Source of the DNA: Ilumatobacteraceae bacterium
GTDB taxonomy: Bacteria; Actinomycetota; Acidimicrobiia; Acidimicrobiales; Ilumatobacteraceae
Reading direction: 5' to 3'
DNA: 35,714 bases
Assembly: GCA_016463545.1 (NCBI GenBank)
Contig: JAEMRC010000006.1
Location: forward strand, 1 to 35,714
Shown here: in pieces, positions 8,001 through 16,051 of the stretch
Layout: each line of letters starts with the position of its first letter
Position numbering within the stretch: position 1 is the first letter of the stretch
Made by a program: the position numbers and the translations under genes
Notes under the pieces: generated by a model
What the model was told of the DNA's origin: nothing
Database searches by the model: none
The model's input: only the letters and a program-made list of their open reading frames with translations

Positions 8001-8209
8001 CATCGTGTGTGCCACGCCGGAGCAATCGCTGAACCGAGCACAAAAGGTTCATAAACAAATCGCTTCGCCTCAGTAAAACTGACAGGCTCAAAATGTGAAG
8101 CCGCAGCCGATACTTCAAGATCAGCAATATTGGCAATAATCTGCGGGCGGATTCGCTCATTTAAAATTCGTCGGCAACGAACCAAGGCTGGATTGGATTT
8201 ATTGCTCAT
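5042..8209 (-). CDS. GH38 alpha-mannosidase
   Basis: GH38 enzymes hydrolyse alpha-mannosidic bonds with a zinc ion and a double-displacement mechanism. The 1055-aa protein carries the zinc and substrate motif GHAHLDTAWLWP (267-278, His270 and Asp272), the nucleophile loop LPDDFGYPAALPQ (Asp382 by analogy with PDxFGY) and the FGHGDGGGGPT loop (469-479). An N-terminal beta domain of about 250 residues precedes the barrel and a long C-terminal beta-sandwich region follows, as in bacterial cytosolic members. No signal peptide is visible, so it should act inside the cell on imported or endogenous mannosides. The ATG shares a base with the upstream stop (TAATG) and the stop overlaps the DCC gene (ATGA), so expression of all three is likely linked. 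Confidence 0.93.
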   Translation of the reverse strand: MSNKSNPALVRCRRILNERIRPQIIANIADLEVSAAASHFEPVSFTEAKRFVYEPFVLGSAIAPAWHTRWFILRGHIPKNWDIDVTTTTVSVHLDLGFIGNYDGFQVEAMLYRDGHPVQAIQPDRRRYTLEVVTSGEDIELFLEVATTPMVSNISHGKEVSGPVITPYADPATSPMGSLYRLSVAQIERRLVAMEKFALAFETVLDLASDLPTTDPMCATSVRVLEDAIASIDIAHIAPHAKRAIEILETLLCLQNGDVAHQIVATGHAHLDTAWLWPLRETRRKAARTFVNAIGMARRHPDHVFSASQAQHYEWVRLDHPEMFRQIQRLVADGQWSPVGGMWVEADLNLSGGESLCRQFLHGQRFFEKWFGMRSDVAFLPDDFGYPAALPQIVSQSACSYFFTQKLSWNETNVFPHHLFWWEGLDGSRVLTHFSPIDTYNAINSPSQLRFAARNYLDHAISETSLSCFGHGDGGGGPTDEMVQRTQLLADVSGVPRVRFGAPSDFFAEVHEASGDIAPTWVGEMYLEKHRGTLTSQVKTKQASQDAERALREAEIWIVSAGESGADLTEHWQSLLTQQFHDILPGSSITWVHQDAERILSEVIAEARMISASALKTRDEIFSLTVVNASSFDHCGVVVSDLPTGLAGLSTTDDLVVYQDDKVSTVQRLSSGRIAFMCSVPALSVVSVRIDKGLAAPPENAVTATQDGTGTLVANGRITIHITPDGNIDSLIEESTHREVVARGTAMNYLVLRSDQPGEYDAWDIDEPDTRGTGSLIEDWSVELIDAGPLVATIRRTNAVGPSHFSHDIWVCAGESTVNNELHVLWNHDETRLQVQVPLDIHTGVATCGTQFGHIGRPRHANTSWDAAKFEVCAHRYVHVGEPHFGAALMSAGPHGFDVRGTSLAMSLLRSPRFPDPVADRGEQTLHWSIWINAGEAFSAGLEAQAHRLTDPVYTLQGEAHISTCLTHDLNGVVVEAIKHAQDGSGDIVVRLWESSGDRVSGELRMSKNSGVWSDATTVYESNILEDQLDVISHLNGSMMLTMRPFEIRTLRFRR

Positions 8210-9297
8210 TAGATCAACGACAATGTTTCGCTGTCTAGTGCGTGTTGAATGTGGCGAGTCGCCATGGCAGTGAACATCTGATCTCCGCGATCAGTGCGTT
8301 GAACGATCTGAGAAGCCACGACGCTCATCAATACTCCCGCTGCTGCTTCTCGTCGATACAACCGATGCACCCAGTCTGCATCAACATCTACGCCTTGTGA
8401 TTGCAATCCGGCAATGTAGCGATCCACGAGTTGTTGCTCATGGGTCCGTCGATCTTGCAGCACAAGGCCTGCTCCGATGAAATAGGCAAGATCTGCGATT
8501 CCGTTGCCATGCCCGGGGGTTTGCCAATCAACAACAACGCATTTGGCTCCACCTTGGGCAGATGCGAAAAGCATGTTGTCTAGTCGAAAATCTCCATGGA
8601 TTACGGTAAATGGTTCTTCTCTTTCGCTGACATATTGCGTTAATACCTTTTCGAGTTGATGTATAAAATCGATGCCAGACTCACCACAGGTTGCCGTAAT
8701 TGCATCGCCAAAAGTGTCCAAGAATGCACCCTTGACGCCGCTGTACATCATCTGCAGTATCGACGCGTCCTCTGCAGTCGCGCGTCGTTGTAAAAAATCA
8801 ACTTCCCAGAGCAATGGGTCGTTCCATCGTGGGGCATGAAGTGCCACCAACTCATCAATAGCGGCCTCTGCATGATCGAGTTTGCATCCGGTGATTTGGT
8901 TACCTTGTTCGGCTGGAGACATGTCTTCAAGCACGATGACAAAATCTCCGGCGGTTTCGTGCCAATCTGCATAAAAGCAGCGCGGTGTTCGGATATCCAC
9001 TGTTGCTGCGAGTTCGTTATAAAATTTAACCTCGCGCTCGTAGTTGCGCAGCGTGATTCCGGTGAAGCGACTTGTCGGATCGTTGGATGCCAACTTAACG
9101 ACAACAGTTGATGGCACGTCTGCTGACGCTGAACTCAACGGCACGCGTAAGTTCATCCCCACGAGTCCATCGCCGATGGCTGCAGCAGTTCCGGCTTTGA
9201 CTGAATGCCCAAAGATGGTTGACCACCATTCATCTGTCAGATTTTCTTGGGTGTAGTTCTCAATTGCCACACCTTGACGGTAGTCCGATGCCCTCAC
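8209..9297 (-). CDS. aminoglycoside phosphotransferase-like (APH/choline kinase fold) kinase
   Basis: This 362-aa protein has the kinase fold used by aminoglycoside, choline and homoserine kinases: a VVVKLAS lysine strand (Lys68), YEREVKFYNEL with the helix Glu89, the catalytic loop VIHGDFRLDNMLF (His234, Asp236, Asn241) and the metal-binding VVDWQTPGHG (Asp257). Phosphoryl transfer from ATP to a small hydroxylated molecule is the expected reaction. Members close to this in actinobacteria are usually annotated as phosphotransferases of unknown substrate, so antibiotic resistance should not be assumed. The GTG at 9297 has AAAGG about nine bases upstream and no ATG follows for 47 codons. Coupling by TAATG to the mannosidase suggests a sugar or glycoside substrate, which is inference. 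Confidence 0.87.
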   Translation of the reverse strand: MRASDYRQGVAIENYTQENLTDEWWSTIFGHSVKAGTAAAIGDGLVGMNLRVPLSSASADVPSTVVVKLASNDPTSRFTGITLRNYEREVKFYNELAATVDIRTPRCFYADWHETAGDFVIVLEDMSPAEQGNQITGCKLDHAEAAIDELVALHAPRWNDPLLWEVDFLQRRATAEDASILQMMYSGVKGAFLDTFGDAITATCGESGIDFIHQLEKVLTQYVSEREEPFTVIHGDFRLDNMLFASAQGGAKCVVVDWQTPGHGNGIADLAYFIGAGLVLQDRRTHEQQLVDRYIAGLQSQGVDVDADWVHRLYRREAAAGVLMSVVASQIVQRTDRGDQMFTAMATRHIQHALDSETLSLI

Positions 9298-9318
9298 CGC
9301 ACTACCTTTGGATTGACC

Positions 9319-10047
9319 ATGTATCGCTTTCTTCTCCGTCCTCGTTGGCTACTGCTTCATCTTGTTGTCTGCAGCAGCCTTGTTTTGTTGATAAATCTGG
9401 CGTTTTGGCAGCTCCATCGACTTGAGCAACGTCAGGCCTTCAACTCCCTGGTGCGCTCAAATAGTTCGACACCAGTTGGCCCGATGGCGTCCATCTTGAC
9501 TTCTGCAACAGACCCCGAATCGGTCGAATGGCGACCTGTGATTGTGACGGGTTCATACGTCGCAAAGGACGCCATCACCATCGTCAATAAGTCTCAAAAT
9601 GGTACTGCTGGAGTCAACTCCGTCGTGCCATTGCGCACAACAACTGGAATCACTGTATTAATCAACAGAGGGTTCACCCCACTTGCTCAATCGGTGCCAG
9701 CTCCTTCTACCCAAGTTGTGAGCGTGACAGGTTTTTTGAGGAGATCTCAGACGCGATCATTTGGTGGTGCGATTGACTCATCATCTGGCGCTGTTTTGGA
9801 GTGGCAACGCATAGATATTCCACGCATTGATGCACAAATAGATGGCGACATTGCAGCAATGTATATTCAGCGACTCGATTCAACACCTGCCGAAGGTGAC
9901 TGGCCTGCTCGAGTAATCAACCCGACACTTGACAATGGGTCACATCTCTCTTACGCGGGCCAATGGTTCTTTTTTAGTGCTTGTGTTATTGCTGGATGGA
10001 TATTTGTCGTTCGTCGAAAAATCAAGGCCGAGCGCTCTCCGAAATAA
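9319..10047 (+). CDS. SURF1 family cytochrome oxidase biogenesis protein
   Basis: SURF1 proteins help insert heme a into subunit I of aa3-type cytochrome c oxidase. The 242-aa protein has two transmembrane helices, one at 9-31 (WLLLHLVVCSSLVLLINLAFW) followed by QLHRLEQRQ, and one near the C-terminus after HLSYAGQWFFFS, the family's NxHxxYxxQWF-like signature. In between lie VTGSYVAKDAI, GVNSVVPLRT and VLINRGFTP, which match the GxY, G..vv.PL and vnRGwvP motifs. The ORF track's longer start is wrong: MYRFLLRPRW at 9319 fits the family. There is no good Shine-Dalgarno before it, and only 21 bases separate it from the divergent kinase GTG. It ends in a 26-base antisense overlap with the GMC oxidoreductase. 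No cox genes are in the window. Confidence 0.9.
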   Translation: MYRFLLRPRWLLLHLVVCSSLVLLINLAFWQLHRLEQRQAFNSLVRSNSSTPVGPMASILTSATDPESVEWRPVIVTGSYVAKDAITIVNKSQNGTAGVNSVVPLRTTTGITVLINRGFTPLAQSVPAPSTQVVSVTGFLRRSQTRSFGGAIDSSSGAVLEWQRIDIPRIDAQIDGDIAAMYIQRLDSTPAEGDWPARVINPTLDNGSHLSYAGQWFFFSACVIAGWIFVVRRKIKAERSPK

Positions 10048-11377
10048 AATTCGCTATCCGAGCAGCCACCATAGTGACAGGCAAGTTTGTGTTGGCTCGA
10101 GGGATGCGAGGAAACACAGATGCGTCAGCAACCCACAATGACGACACGCCATGTACTTGTCCATGGGGCGACACCACCGCGTGTGGGTCTTGAGCGCTAC
10201 CCATCCGACAAGTGCCGACGGCGTGTGATTGATGCCCGAGGTGCGACGACACCCACGTATCGAGTTCATTGTCTGACAAATCAAGTAATTCAGAGCACGG
10301 CCTAGCGTTCTCATCACACGTCCAGCCAGAACCGATAGCGCTCATTGCTTGAGTTGACGTGTACGTGACTGCCATACGCACCAACTCGCGCATCGCGCGT
10401 TGATCGCGCGAATCACTCAACATATTAAATTGCACTCGCGTACTTGCACCATCAACGCTGATGTGTCCTCGCGACCACACATGAGTCAGTGCAACGCCGA
10501 GCCCGCCAAGGGTGCGCGTTGGATCGCCAAGATGGTTGTACGCCATCATTTGTCCGGCATCAGGCACACCATCGAGTGCAATAGATGCATGTGATGTCAC
10601 AACAAATCCCTGTGCAGCAGGCTTGTTAAGAGTTGTGCTGAACATGACGGCAGGATGATCTTGAAGACCGCGCCCAATTGCTGAATGTTGACATCCACTC
10701 GCCCACAAAAGATAAGGGGTTGCAAGCGCACCGCTGCAGAGCACCACATCATCAGCAACAATCACCGTTCCATCGCTCAGCTCTACCCCTGTTGCATTGC
10801 CATCTTTGATGCAAACTCTGGACACGACGGCGCCAGTTCGTACGTCTAATGCACCGGTCTGTTGGGCTATGTCAAGAAAAATCCGCGCTGATTGTCGACC
10901 ATTGTTCCAAGCGAGTGCGCAGCGTTGTGCGCCTGGAACTGCACGTAACAGCGCCTCTCCAACGACGCCAAGCTCATTGTCATTTGGCTCATAAAGGCTG
11001 AGAGGCAATGCATCAAATGCGGGAGCGACGTCTGACCATGACCACTCAGTGCATCCAAATTCTTGCGACCAATTGTTGTAGTCATCTTCGTGGCCACGAA
11101 CTGACACCATGGCATTGATGGCGCTGCCGCCGCCTAGCCCGCGTGCTTGTAGGTAATCGTCAGTTGAGGTTGTCTGGGTCAATGAGACGCTTCGATGTGC
11201 AACGGATGCATCTTGACTTTTCAATACGCCAAAGAAGTCACGTTCTTGGTTGTCATTAATGAGCGGACCAGCTTCAAGCAAAATCACTGAAAAATTATTA
11301 TTCTGGGCAAGTACTCCAGCGACCGTGCATCCAGCGGTACCCCCACCCACCACAACAACGGTGCGCACGGCTGCCAT
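10022..11377 (-). CDS. GMC-family FAD-dependent oxidoreductase
   Basis: The 451-aa protein is a glucose-methanol-choline oxidoreductase: the FAD-binding VVVGGGTAGCTVAGVLA (8-24) with the ribose Glu in LLEAGP, the GMC signature ARGLGGGSAINAMVSVRG, and the C-terminal SHAVGTCRMG with the catalytic His385, then VADASVFPRIPRANTNLP with Asn429, spaced 44 residues as in choline oxidase. The family oxidises alcohols to aldehydes or ketones with FAD; the substrate and acceptor are not readable. At 451 aa it is shorter than typical members (about 520-560), with a compact substrate domain. The ATG lies four bases after the histidine phosphatase stop, so it is probably the last gene of the MoxR-VWA unit. 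Confidence 0.9.
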   Translation of the reverse strand: MAAVRTVVVVGGGTAGCTVAGVLAQNNNFSVILLEAGPLINDNQERDFFGVLKSQDASVAHRSVSLTQTTSTDDYLQARGLGGGSAINAMVSVRGHEDDYNNWSQEFGCTEWSWSDVAPAFDALPLSLYEPNDNELGVVGEALLRAVPGAQRCALAWNNGRQSARIFLDIAQQTGALDVRTGAVVSRVCIKDGNATGVELSDGTVIVADDVVLCSGALATPYLLWASGCQHSAIGRGLQDHPAVMFSTTLNKPAAQGFVVTSHASIALDGVPDAGQMMAYNHLGDPTRTLGGLGVALTHVWSRGHISVDGASTRVQFNMLSDSRDQRAMRELVRMAVTYTSTQAMSAIGSGWTCDENARPCSELLDLSDNELDTWVSSHLGHQSHAVGTCRMGSAQDPHAVVSPHGQVHGVSSLWVADASVFPRIPRANTNLPVTMVAARIANFISESARP

Positions 11378-11381
11378 ACGG

Positions 11382-12053
11382 TTATTTTCCGGATGGTTCG
11401 TGACTCGAAAGAGTCGACGAAGGTAGTCCTGCTAGATGCGCAGAGTCGTTATAGCGAAGCAATTGCCACTTGTTTGTTCCGGTGTGCACGAACTCTGTCA
11501 CAGATGTATTGAGCGTATAGATATCGAATCCACCAACTACGGGCACATTGAGGGCACGCCGCAAACTTGCATCAATGACTCCGCCGTGACAAAACACAAC
11601 AATTGTTTTGCCCTCGTACATATTGATCGCATTAAAAACTGCTCCACGCACGCGTTGACTGAATTCGGCGACGGTTTCGCCGCCAAGAAAAGTGACGCCA
11701 TCTGGATCACCAGACCAATCAACATGACCAAAACGTGCCACAAAATCTTCGTATTTCATCCCGTCGCACTCAGGACCTGGGTCATGTTCTCCCCACGCAG
11801 TGTCAACCTGCACGGGCAAACTGCCGAGCCCCGATGACACGATGTTGGCGGTTTCAAGCGCTCGTGGATAACCGCTCGAGATAATGACATCTGGCCGTAT
11901 TTCTGCCGTTGACAAAAATCTATCTCTGAGTCTCTCGGCCTGTTGGCGACCTAATGGGGATAGCCCCGTGCATGATCGGGGTCCACCCAGAATGCGCTTG
12001 ACGGTTACTTGAGACTCGCCGTGCCGAATCAGCACTAATCGTGTGTTGCTCAT
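11382..12053 (-). CDS. histidine phosphatase superfamily protein
   Basis: The 223-aa protein starts MSNTRLVLIRHGES, with the phosphohistidine nucleophile His11 in the RHG motif. It also has SSGYPRALETA (the second Arg), a GEHDPGPECDGM acid/base loop and the closing VVFCHGGVI His. This matches the 2,3-bisphosphoglycerate-dependent mutase / broad phosphatase clan, in particular the actinobacterial group whose members are annotated only as histidine phosphatase. The substrate is unknown. The ORF track begins 15 codons upstream, but the ATG at 12053 overlaps the VWA gene's stop as ATGA and places RHG where the family has it. It lies between the VWA protein and the GMC oxidoreductase. Confidence 0.9.
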   Translation of the reverse strand: MSNTRLVLIRHGESQVTVKRILGGPRSCTGLSPLGRQQAERLRDRFLSTAEIRPDVIISSGYPRALETANIVSSGLGSLPVQVDTAWGEHDPGPECDGMKYEDFVARFGHVDWSGDPDGVTFLGGETVAEFSQRVRGAVFNAINMYEGKTIVVFCHGGVIDASLRRALNVPVVGGFDIYTLNTSVTEFVHTGTNKWQLLRYNDSAHLAGLPSSTLSSHEPSGK

Positions 12054-13480
12054 GCCAGTTTCTCTACGAAGGCTTCGAGTTGTCGCATGTTTCGACATTC
12101 ATACACGCCGTCGGTGAAGGTGCCGTATTCGCCAACAATTGAGTCCCCGGTGTTCCAGTACGACTTGGGTTCTGGGTTCAGCCAATACACGTGCCGCGCC
12201 TTTTGACGCATTTCTTTGACCACCCATGAACCAGAGGCGTGGTAATTATTGCGGGCGTCTCCAAGTAACAGGACAGTTGTCTTGGGGCCAATTTCTTTGC
12301 CGAACTTATTCCAGAACACCTCAAATGCATGACCGTAGTCACTGTGACCATCAACCCAGATGACATCTGCTTCTGTATTGACCCGATGGATTGCGACGCT
12401 GATGTCTTCGGTATTTTTGAAGTATTCGGTGACCTCGTCGAGGCCATCAATAAACACGAACGATCGAACTTTTGAGAATTGTCCTTGAATCGCATAAACC
12501 AACATCAACGTAAATCGCGCAAACGCTGCAACACTGCCCGAAATATCAGCAACCACCATCAATTCGGGCTTTGCTGGACGTGGATATTTGAATTGGGGAT
12601 CTGCTGGTACGCCGCCGTAGCTCAAACTGTGTCGAACAGTGCTACGAAAGTCCAATGGACCCTTGCGCCCATGTCGACGCTTACGGGCCAGTCGCGCTGC
12701 CAGTTTGCGCGTCAGCGGTTGGAGCGCTTTTTTAAGACTTTGCATTTCGTCACGGCTCGCATGCATGAACTCAACATCTTCAGGTAAAGGCTTGCGTAAG
12801 GTTTTTGCCATTGCCTCGACGCCTCTGTCCGCCACTAATCTGCGACGAATCTCTGCTTCGATTTCTTGTTTAAACTTTTCGATTTGATCTTCATGTTCAT
12901 CGCGTTCGAGACGTTCTTCGAGAGCGGTGAGTTCTCCACTGACTTCTTGGCGACTGATTTCCATCAATTTTTCTAACATCGCCTCAAGATCTAAGTTTCG
13001 CAGTGTTCGGTATAGGTAATAGGTGCCTCCAACAGGGCGACCTGGCTCCATTCCGGCAAAGCGTTGCACTGCCTGACGCGCGAGCGCGCGCATCATTGCT
13101 TGATCGCCCGCCATAAGAGCCTTCATTAAAATCTTCATGAGCTCTTCTGGTGACAAGCCTTCCATTCCGCCAGAACCACCGTTGCCTTCTCCCTGGCGTT
13201 GTTGCTCTTGCATCTCTCGCCAGAACTCATCTGCATCAACGTCGCCATCAATTGCGTATTCCGGCCCGCGCAAACTGAAATAGACCTCAAAAACTGTCTC
13301 AAACGATCGCCAATGTGAATTATTTTTCACAAGAGTTGCCGCAAGAGCATATTTAAATGCATCGCGGTCTTCCATTGGGATGTGCTTGATTGCCTCCATG
13401 GCATCAAGATTTTCGGTGAGGCTCACCGGTAGACCTGCATTGCGCAGTTCTGTGATGAAGCCCGAAAGAAGATCGAGCAT
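12050..13480 (-). CDS. VWA domain protein of the MoxR-associated (CoxE-like) type
   Basis: The 476-aa protein has a helical, charged N-terminal half with a Gly-rich linker (RQGEGNGGSGG, about 95-105) and a coiled-coil-like Glu/Arg segment near 180-215. A von Willebrand A domain follows, with the MIDAS motif VVADISGSVAAF (Asp312-x-Ser-x-Ser) and the later LLLGDARNNY. CoxE-like VWA proteins work with MoxR AAA+ ATPases as metal-dependent adaptors that remodel or activate a client enzyme; the client is not known here. The ORF track begins 17 codons early, inside moxR. The ATG at 13480 follows AGGGAGG by five bases and lies just after the moxR stop, so I chose it. The GMC enzyme two genes down is a possible client. 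Confidence 0.88.
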   Translation of the reverse strand: MLDLLSGFITELRNAGLPVSLTENLDAMEAIKHIPMEDRDAFKYALAATLVKNNSHWRSFETVFEVYFSLRGPEYAIDGDVDADEFWREMQEQQRQGEGNGGSGGMEGLSPEELMKILMKALMAGDQAMMRALARQAVQRFAGMEPGRPVGGTYYLYRTLRNLDLEAMLEKLMEISRQEVSGELTALEERLERDEHEDQIEKFKQEIEAEIRRRLVADRGVEAMAKTLRKPLPEDVEFMHASRDEMQSLKKALQPLTRKLAARLARKRRHGRKGPLDFRSTVRHSLSYGGVPADPQFKYPRPAKPELMVVADISGSVAAFARFTLMLVYAIQGQFSKVRSFVFIDGLDEVTEYFKNTEDISVAIHRVNTEADVIWVDGHSDYGHAFEVFWNKFGKEIGPKTTVLLLGDARNNYHASGSWVVKEMRQKARHVYWLNPEPKSYWNTGDSIVGEYGTFTDGVYECRNMRQLEAFVEKLA

Positions 13481-13493
13481 GAGCCTCCCTAGT

Positions 13494-14360
13494 TCACTTT
13501 TCGATCGATAGTTCTTTAGCGGCCTTGGCAATATCGGTTTGGTACTTCAGCAAAATATGAAGTGTCTCTTTTGCCTGTTCTGCCTCTATGTGTTCGATTC
13601 CGAGCAATACGAGCGTGCGAGCCCAGTCGATGGTCTCACTGACCGATGGAGCCTTTTTTAGGTCTAACTGGCGAATGCTCCGCACAATTCGGGCAATCTG
13701 GTCAGCAAGGTTTTCAGTAATTCCTTCAACGCGCGTGAGAACGATTTCTTTTTCACGTTCCATGTCTGGATAATCCACATGCAAGAAGAGACAACGCCGC
13801 TTCAGAGCTTCTGATAGTTCACGAGTGTTATTGGAGGTCAAAAAGACCAACGGAATTTGCTTAGCCTGAATTGTGCCGAGTTCTGGAATTGACACTTGGT
13901 ACTCCGACAGAATCTCGAGCAATAATGCTTCGGTCTCAACCTCAACGCGATCGACTTCGTCGATCAACAACACAACAGGATCTTCACTTGTGATGGCCTC
14001 AAGCAATGGCCTGGTAAGCAGAAAGTCTTCGCCGAAAATATCATCATGAACGTCTTCCCATGAGTCCGATTTTCGATCGGCCTGAATACGCAGTAACTGC
14101 TTTTTGTAATTCCATTCATACAGTGCTTTTGACTCATCAAGACCTTCATAACACTGCAGTCGAATCAGTCGAGCACCCAAGAAATCGGCAACGCTCTTGG
14201 CGAGCTGAGTCTTTCCCGTGCCTGCTGGACCTTCGACGAGGACTGGTTTCGCCAGACGGTCTGCCAGGAAAACGACGCCAGCAATGCCGTCATCGGCTAA
14301 GTAATGCACATTTTTGAGGCCTTCACGGACGATCTGTACTGAGTCAAAGCGGTGGGTCAT
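13494..14360 (-). CDS. MoxR-family AAA+ ATPase
   Basis: The 288-aa protein is a MoxR-type AAA+ ATPase: Walker A GPAGTGKT (44-51), Walker B VVLLIDEVD (129-137), sensor 1 VFLTSNNTREL and an arginine-rich RRCLFLHVDYP after it. MoxR proteins form hexamers that use ATP to insert cofactors into, or otherwise mature, client enzymes together with a VWA partner, and the partner is the next gene. The ATG at 14360 has no strong SD. TACGGT lies nine bases before it on this strand and could be a -10 for a very short leader. It is divergent from murJ, with 74 bases between the two starts. Confidence 0.9.
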   Translation of the reverse strand: MTHRFDSVQIVREGLKNVHYLADDGIAGVVFLADRLAKPVLVEGPAGTGKTQLAKSVADFLGARLIRLQCYEGLDESKALYEWNYKKQLLRIQADRKSDSWEDVHDDIFGEDFLLTRPLLEAITSEDPVVLLIDEVDRVEVETEALLLEILSEYQVSIPELGTIQAKQIPLVFLTSNNTRELSEALKRRCLFLHVDYPDMEREKEIVLTRVEGITENLADQIARIVRSIRQLDLKKAPSVSETIDWARTLVLLGIEHIEAEQAKETLHILLKYQTDIAKAAKELSIEK

Positions 14361-14422
14361 AAGTCTCTAACCGTACTCGGCAAGACAGAACTGGCATCAA
14401 TCGGGCGAAGCCTTTGCCCCTC

Positions 14423-14428
14423 TACGCT
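14423..14428 (+). promoter_or_regulatory. probable -10 element of a leaderless murJ transcript
   Basis: TACGCT matches TANNNT and is followed by six bases (CTAACT) and then the murJ ATG. There is no Shine-Dalgarno in front of the ATG. A start site six or seven bases after the -10 would put the mRNA 5' end on the ATG. I see no good -35 match. Confidence 0.45.
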
Positions 14429-14434
14429 CTAACT

Positions 14435-16051
14435 ATGTTTCGAGATACCGTAATCGTTGCCATCGGCACCGCCGTCTCGCGCATCACCGGACTCCTACGC
14501 ATCATTGTTTTTGGCGTCATCATCGGTCAGACCGCATTAGCGGACGCATTTGATGGTGCCAACAACTCCCCCAACTCGATTTATGAACTACTCATTGGAG
14601 GCGTCCTTGCTGCAGGGCTAGTGCCTCTTTTCACACAACTAGTAACCCAAGAAAAAGACACCGGAGACGACGAAGGAACGCAGTCGATTGTCACCGTCTC
14701 GCTCATTGCGCTCATCGTGGCCACTCTCATCGCGATAGCTGCAGCACCTCTTATTTTCCGATTATTTTCTCTGCACCCGAGTGACTCCGTCAGTGCATCA
14801 CAGTTTCGCCATGTCGGAACAGTGATGACTCGAATCTTTTTGATTCAAATATTTTTCTATGGAATGACTGCCATCGCCACCGCTTTGCTCAATGCACATC
14901 GACGATTCATGGCCGCCGCATGGGCTCCAGTTCTATCTAATATCGTTATCATTTCGTCGCTGTTGGTGATTCCATTTACTCGCGACGGAACACCCACTCT
15001 TGATGATGTACTCAATGATAAAACGTTCTTTTTACTACTTACGCTCGGGTCGACCGCCGGTATAGCAACGATGGCGATCGTCCTTGTTCCTGCACTTCGG
15101 GCCACTGGATTCAGGTGGCGTTTCGCGCCGAACTTTAAACATCCGGCAGTTCGGTCACTTGCTCGGTTATCGGCTTGGACATTTGGCTATGTCATCACGA
15201 ATCAGATCGCTCTCATTGTTGTGAAAAACTTGGCAAGACCCGGAAGCGGAGACCAAGATGCGTACAGCAAAGCGTTCACCTTTTTTATGCTGCCCCACGG
15301 ACTGCTAGTCATCTCAATTGCCACGACGTTTGTGCCTGAACTTGCGCGTCGCGCTCACAACTTTGACCGCGACGGTTTTGCAACCTGGATGACCAATGGT
15401 CTGCGCTGGATCGGCTTACTCACATTGCCTGCATCCTTGGGGATGCTGATTTTGTCGCATCCTATTATCAGCGCATTACTTGAGCACGGACACTTCAACT
15501 CGATAGCCGCCGACAATACGGCGCGTGCACTTTCTGGGTTTGCAATAGGACTCGTGGGCTTCTCGGTATACATCTATGCATTGCGCGGGTTTTATGCACA
15601 CCAAGACACTCGAACACCATTTTTTATCAACCTCTTCGAAAACATACTTAATATCTTGTTCGCTATTTTTCTTGTTAACCGCCATGGGATACTGGGGCTT
15701 GGATTGGCATTCGCACTCGCCTATTCCATCTCGGCAGTGCTTGCTCTGATCGTCTTGCACTATCGATTTGGGGCCATCAAATGGTCAACCTTTGGATCAC
15801 TCGTTTGGCGAGTGACAATTGCCGCAGGCGTAATGGCGCTGATCGTGCAACTTATGCAGTTATCTCTTACGTCCGTCTCAACGCTTGCGCGCTTTGGAGA
15901 AGTTTTCTTGTGTATCACGGCTGGCCTTGTTGTGTATTTCGCAGGCCTATACGTGTTGCGTGTGCCGGAGATGCACCAACTTCAGACTCTCTTTGCTTCG
16001 CGTGTGCTGGTGTCGCGACCACGAGACAATTCGAACGATCAGGACTTTTAG
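14435..16051 (+). CDS. murJ: MurJ lipid II flippase (MviN family)
   Basis: MurJ moves lipid II from the inner to the outer face of the cytoplasmic membrane for peptidoglycan synthesis. The 538-aa protein is strongly hydrophobic, with about 14 likely helices. It shows the MVF-fold family features: AVSRITGLLRIIVFG at the start, DAFDGANNSPNSIYELLIGGVLAAGLVPLFT, MTAIATALLNAHRRF, ALRGFYAHQDTRTPFFINL and the conserved central Arg/Asp positions. It lacks the long cytoplasmic kinase-like extension of mycobacterial MviN. The TTG start of the ORF track is unlikely; the ATG at 14435 is preceded by TACGCT rather than an SD, which points to a leaderless mRNA. It overlaps proB tail to tail by four bases. 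Confidence 0.92.
   Translation: MFRDTVIVAIGTAVSRITGLLRIIVFGVIIGQTALADAFDGANNSPNSIYELLIGGVLAAGLVPLFTQLVTQEKDTGDDEGTQSIVTVSLIALIVATLIAIAAAPLIFRLFSLHPSDSVSASQFRHVGTVMTRIFLIQIFFYGMTAIATALLNAHRRFMAAAWAPVLSNIVIISSLLVIPFTRDGTPTLDDVLNDKTFFLLLTLGSTAGIATMAIVLVPALRATGFRWRFAPNFKHPAVRSLARLSAWTFGYVITNQIALIVVKNLARPGSGDQDAYSKAFTFFMLPHGLLVISIATTFVPELARRAHNFDRDGFATWMTNGLRWIGLLTLPASLGMLILSHPIISALLEHGHFNSIAADNTARALSGFAIGLVGFSVYIYALRGFYAHQDTRTPFFINLFENILNILFAIFLVNRHGILGLGLAFALAYSISAVLALIVLHYRFGAIKWSTFGSLVWRVTIAAGVMALIVQLMQLSLTSVSTLARFGEVFLCITAGLVVYFAGLYVLRVPEMHQLQTLFASRVLVSRPRDNSNDQDF

Noticed and set aside
8209-9297. Aminoglycoside resistance gene
   Set aside because: The kinase fold is shared by many metabolic kinases; nothing in the neighbourhood indicates resistance.
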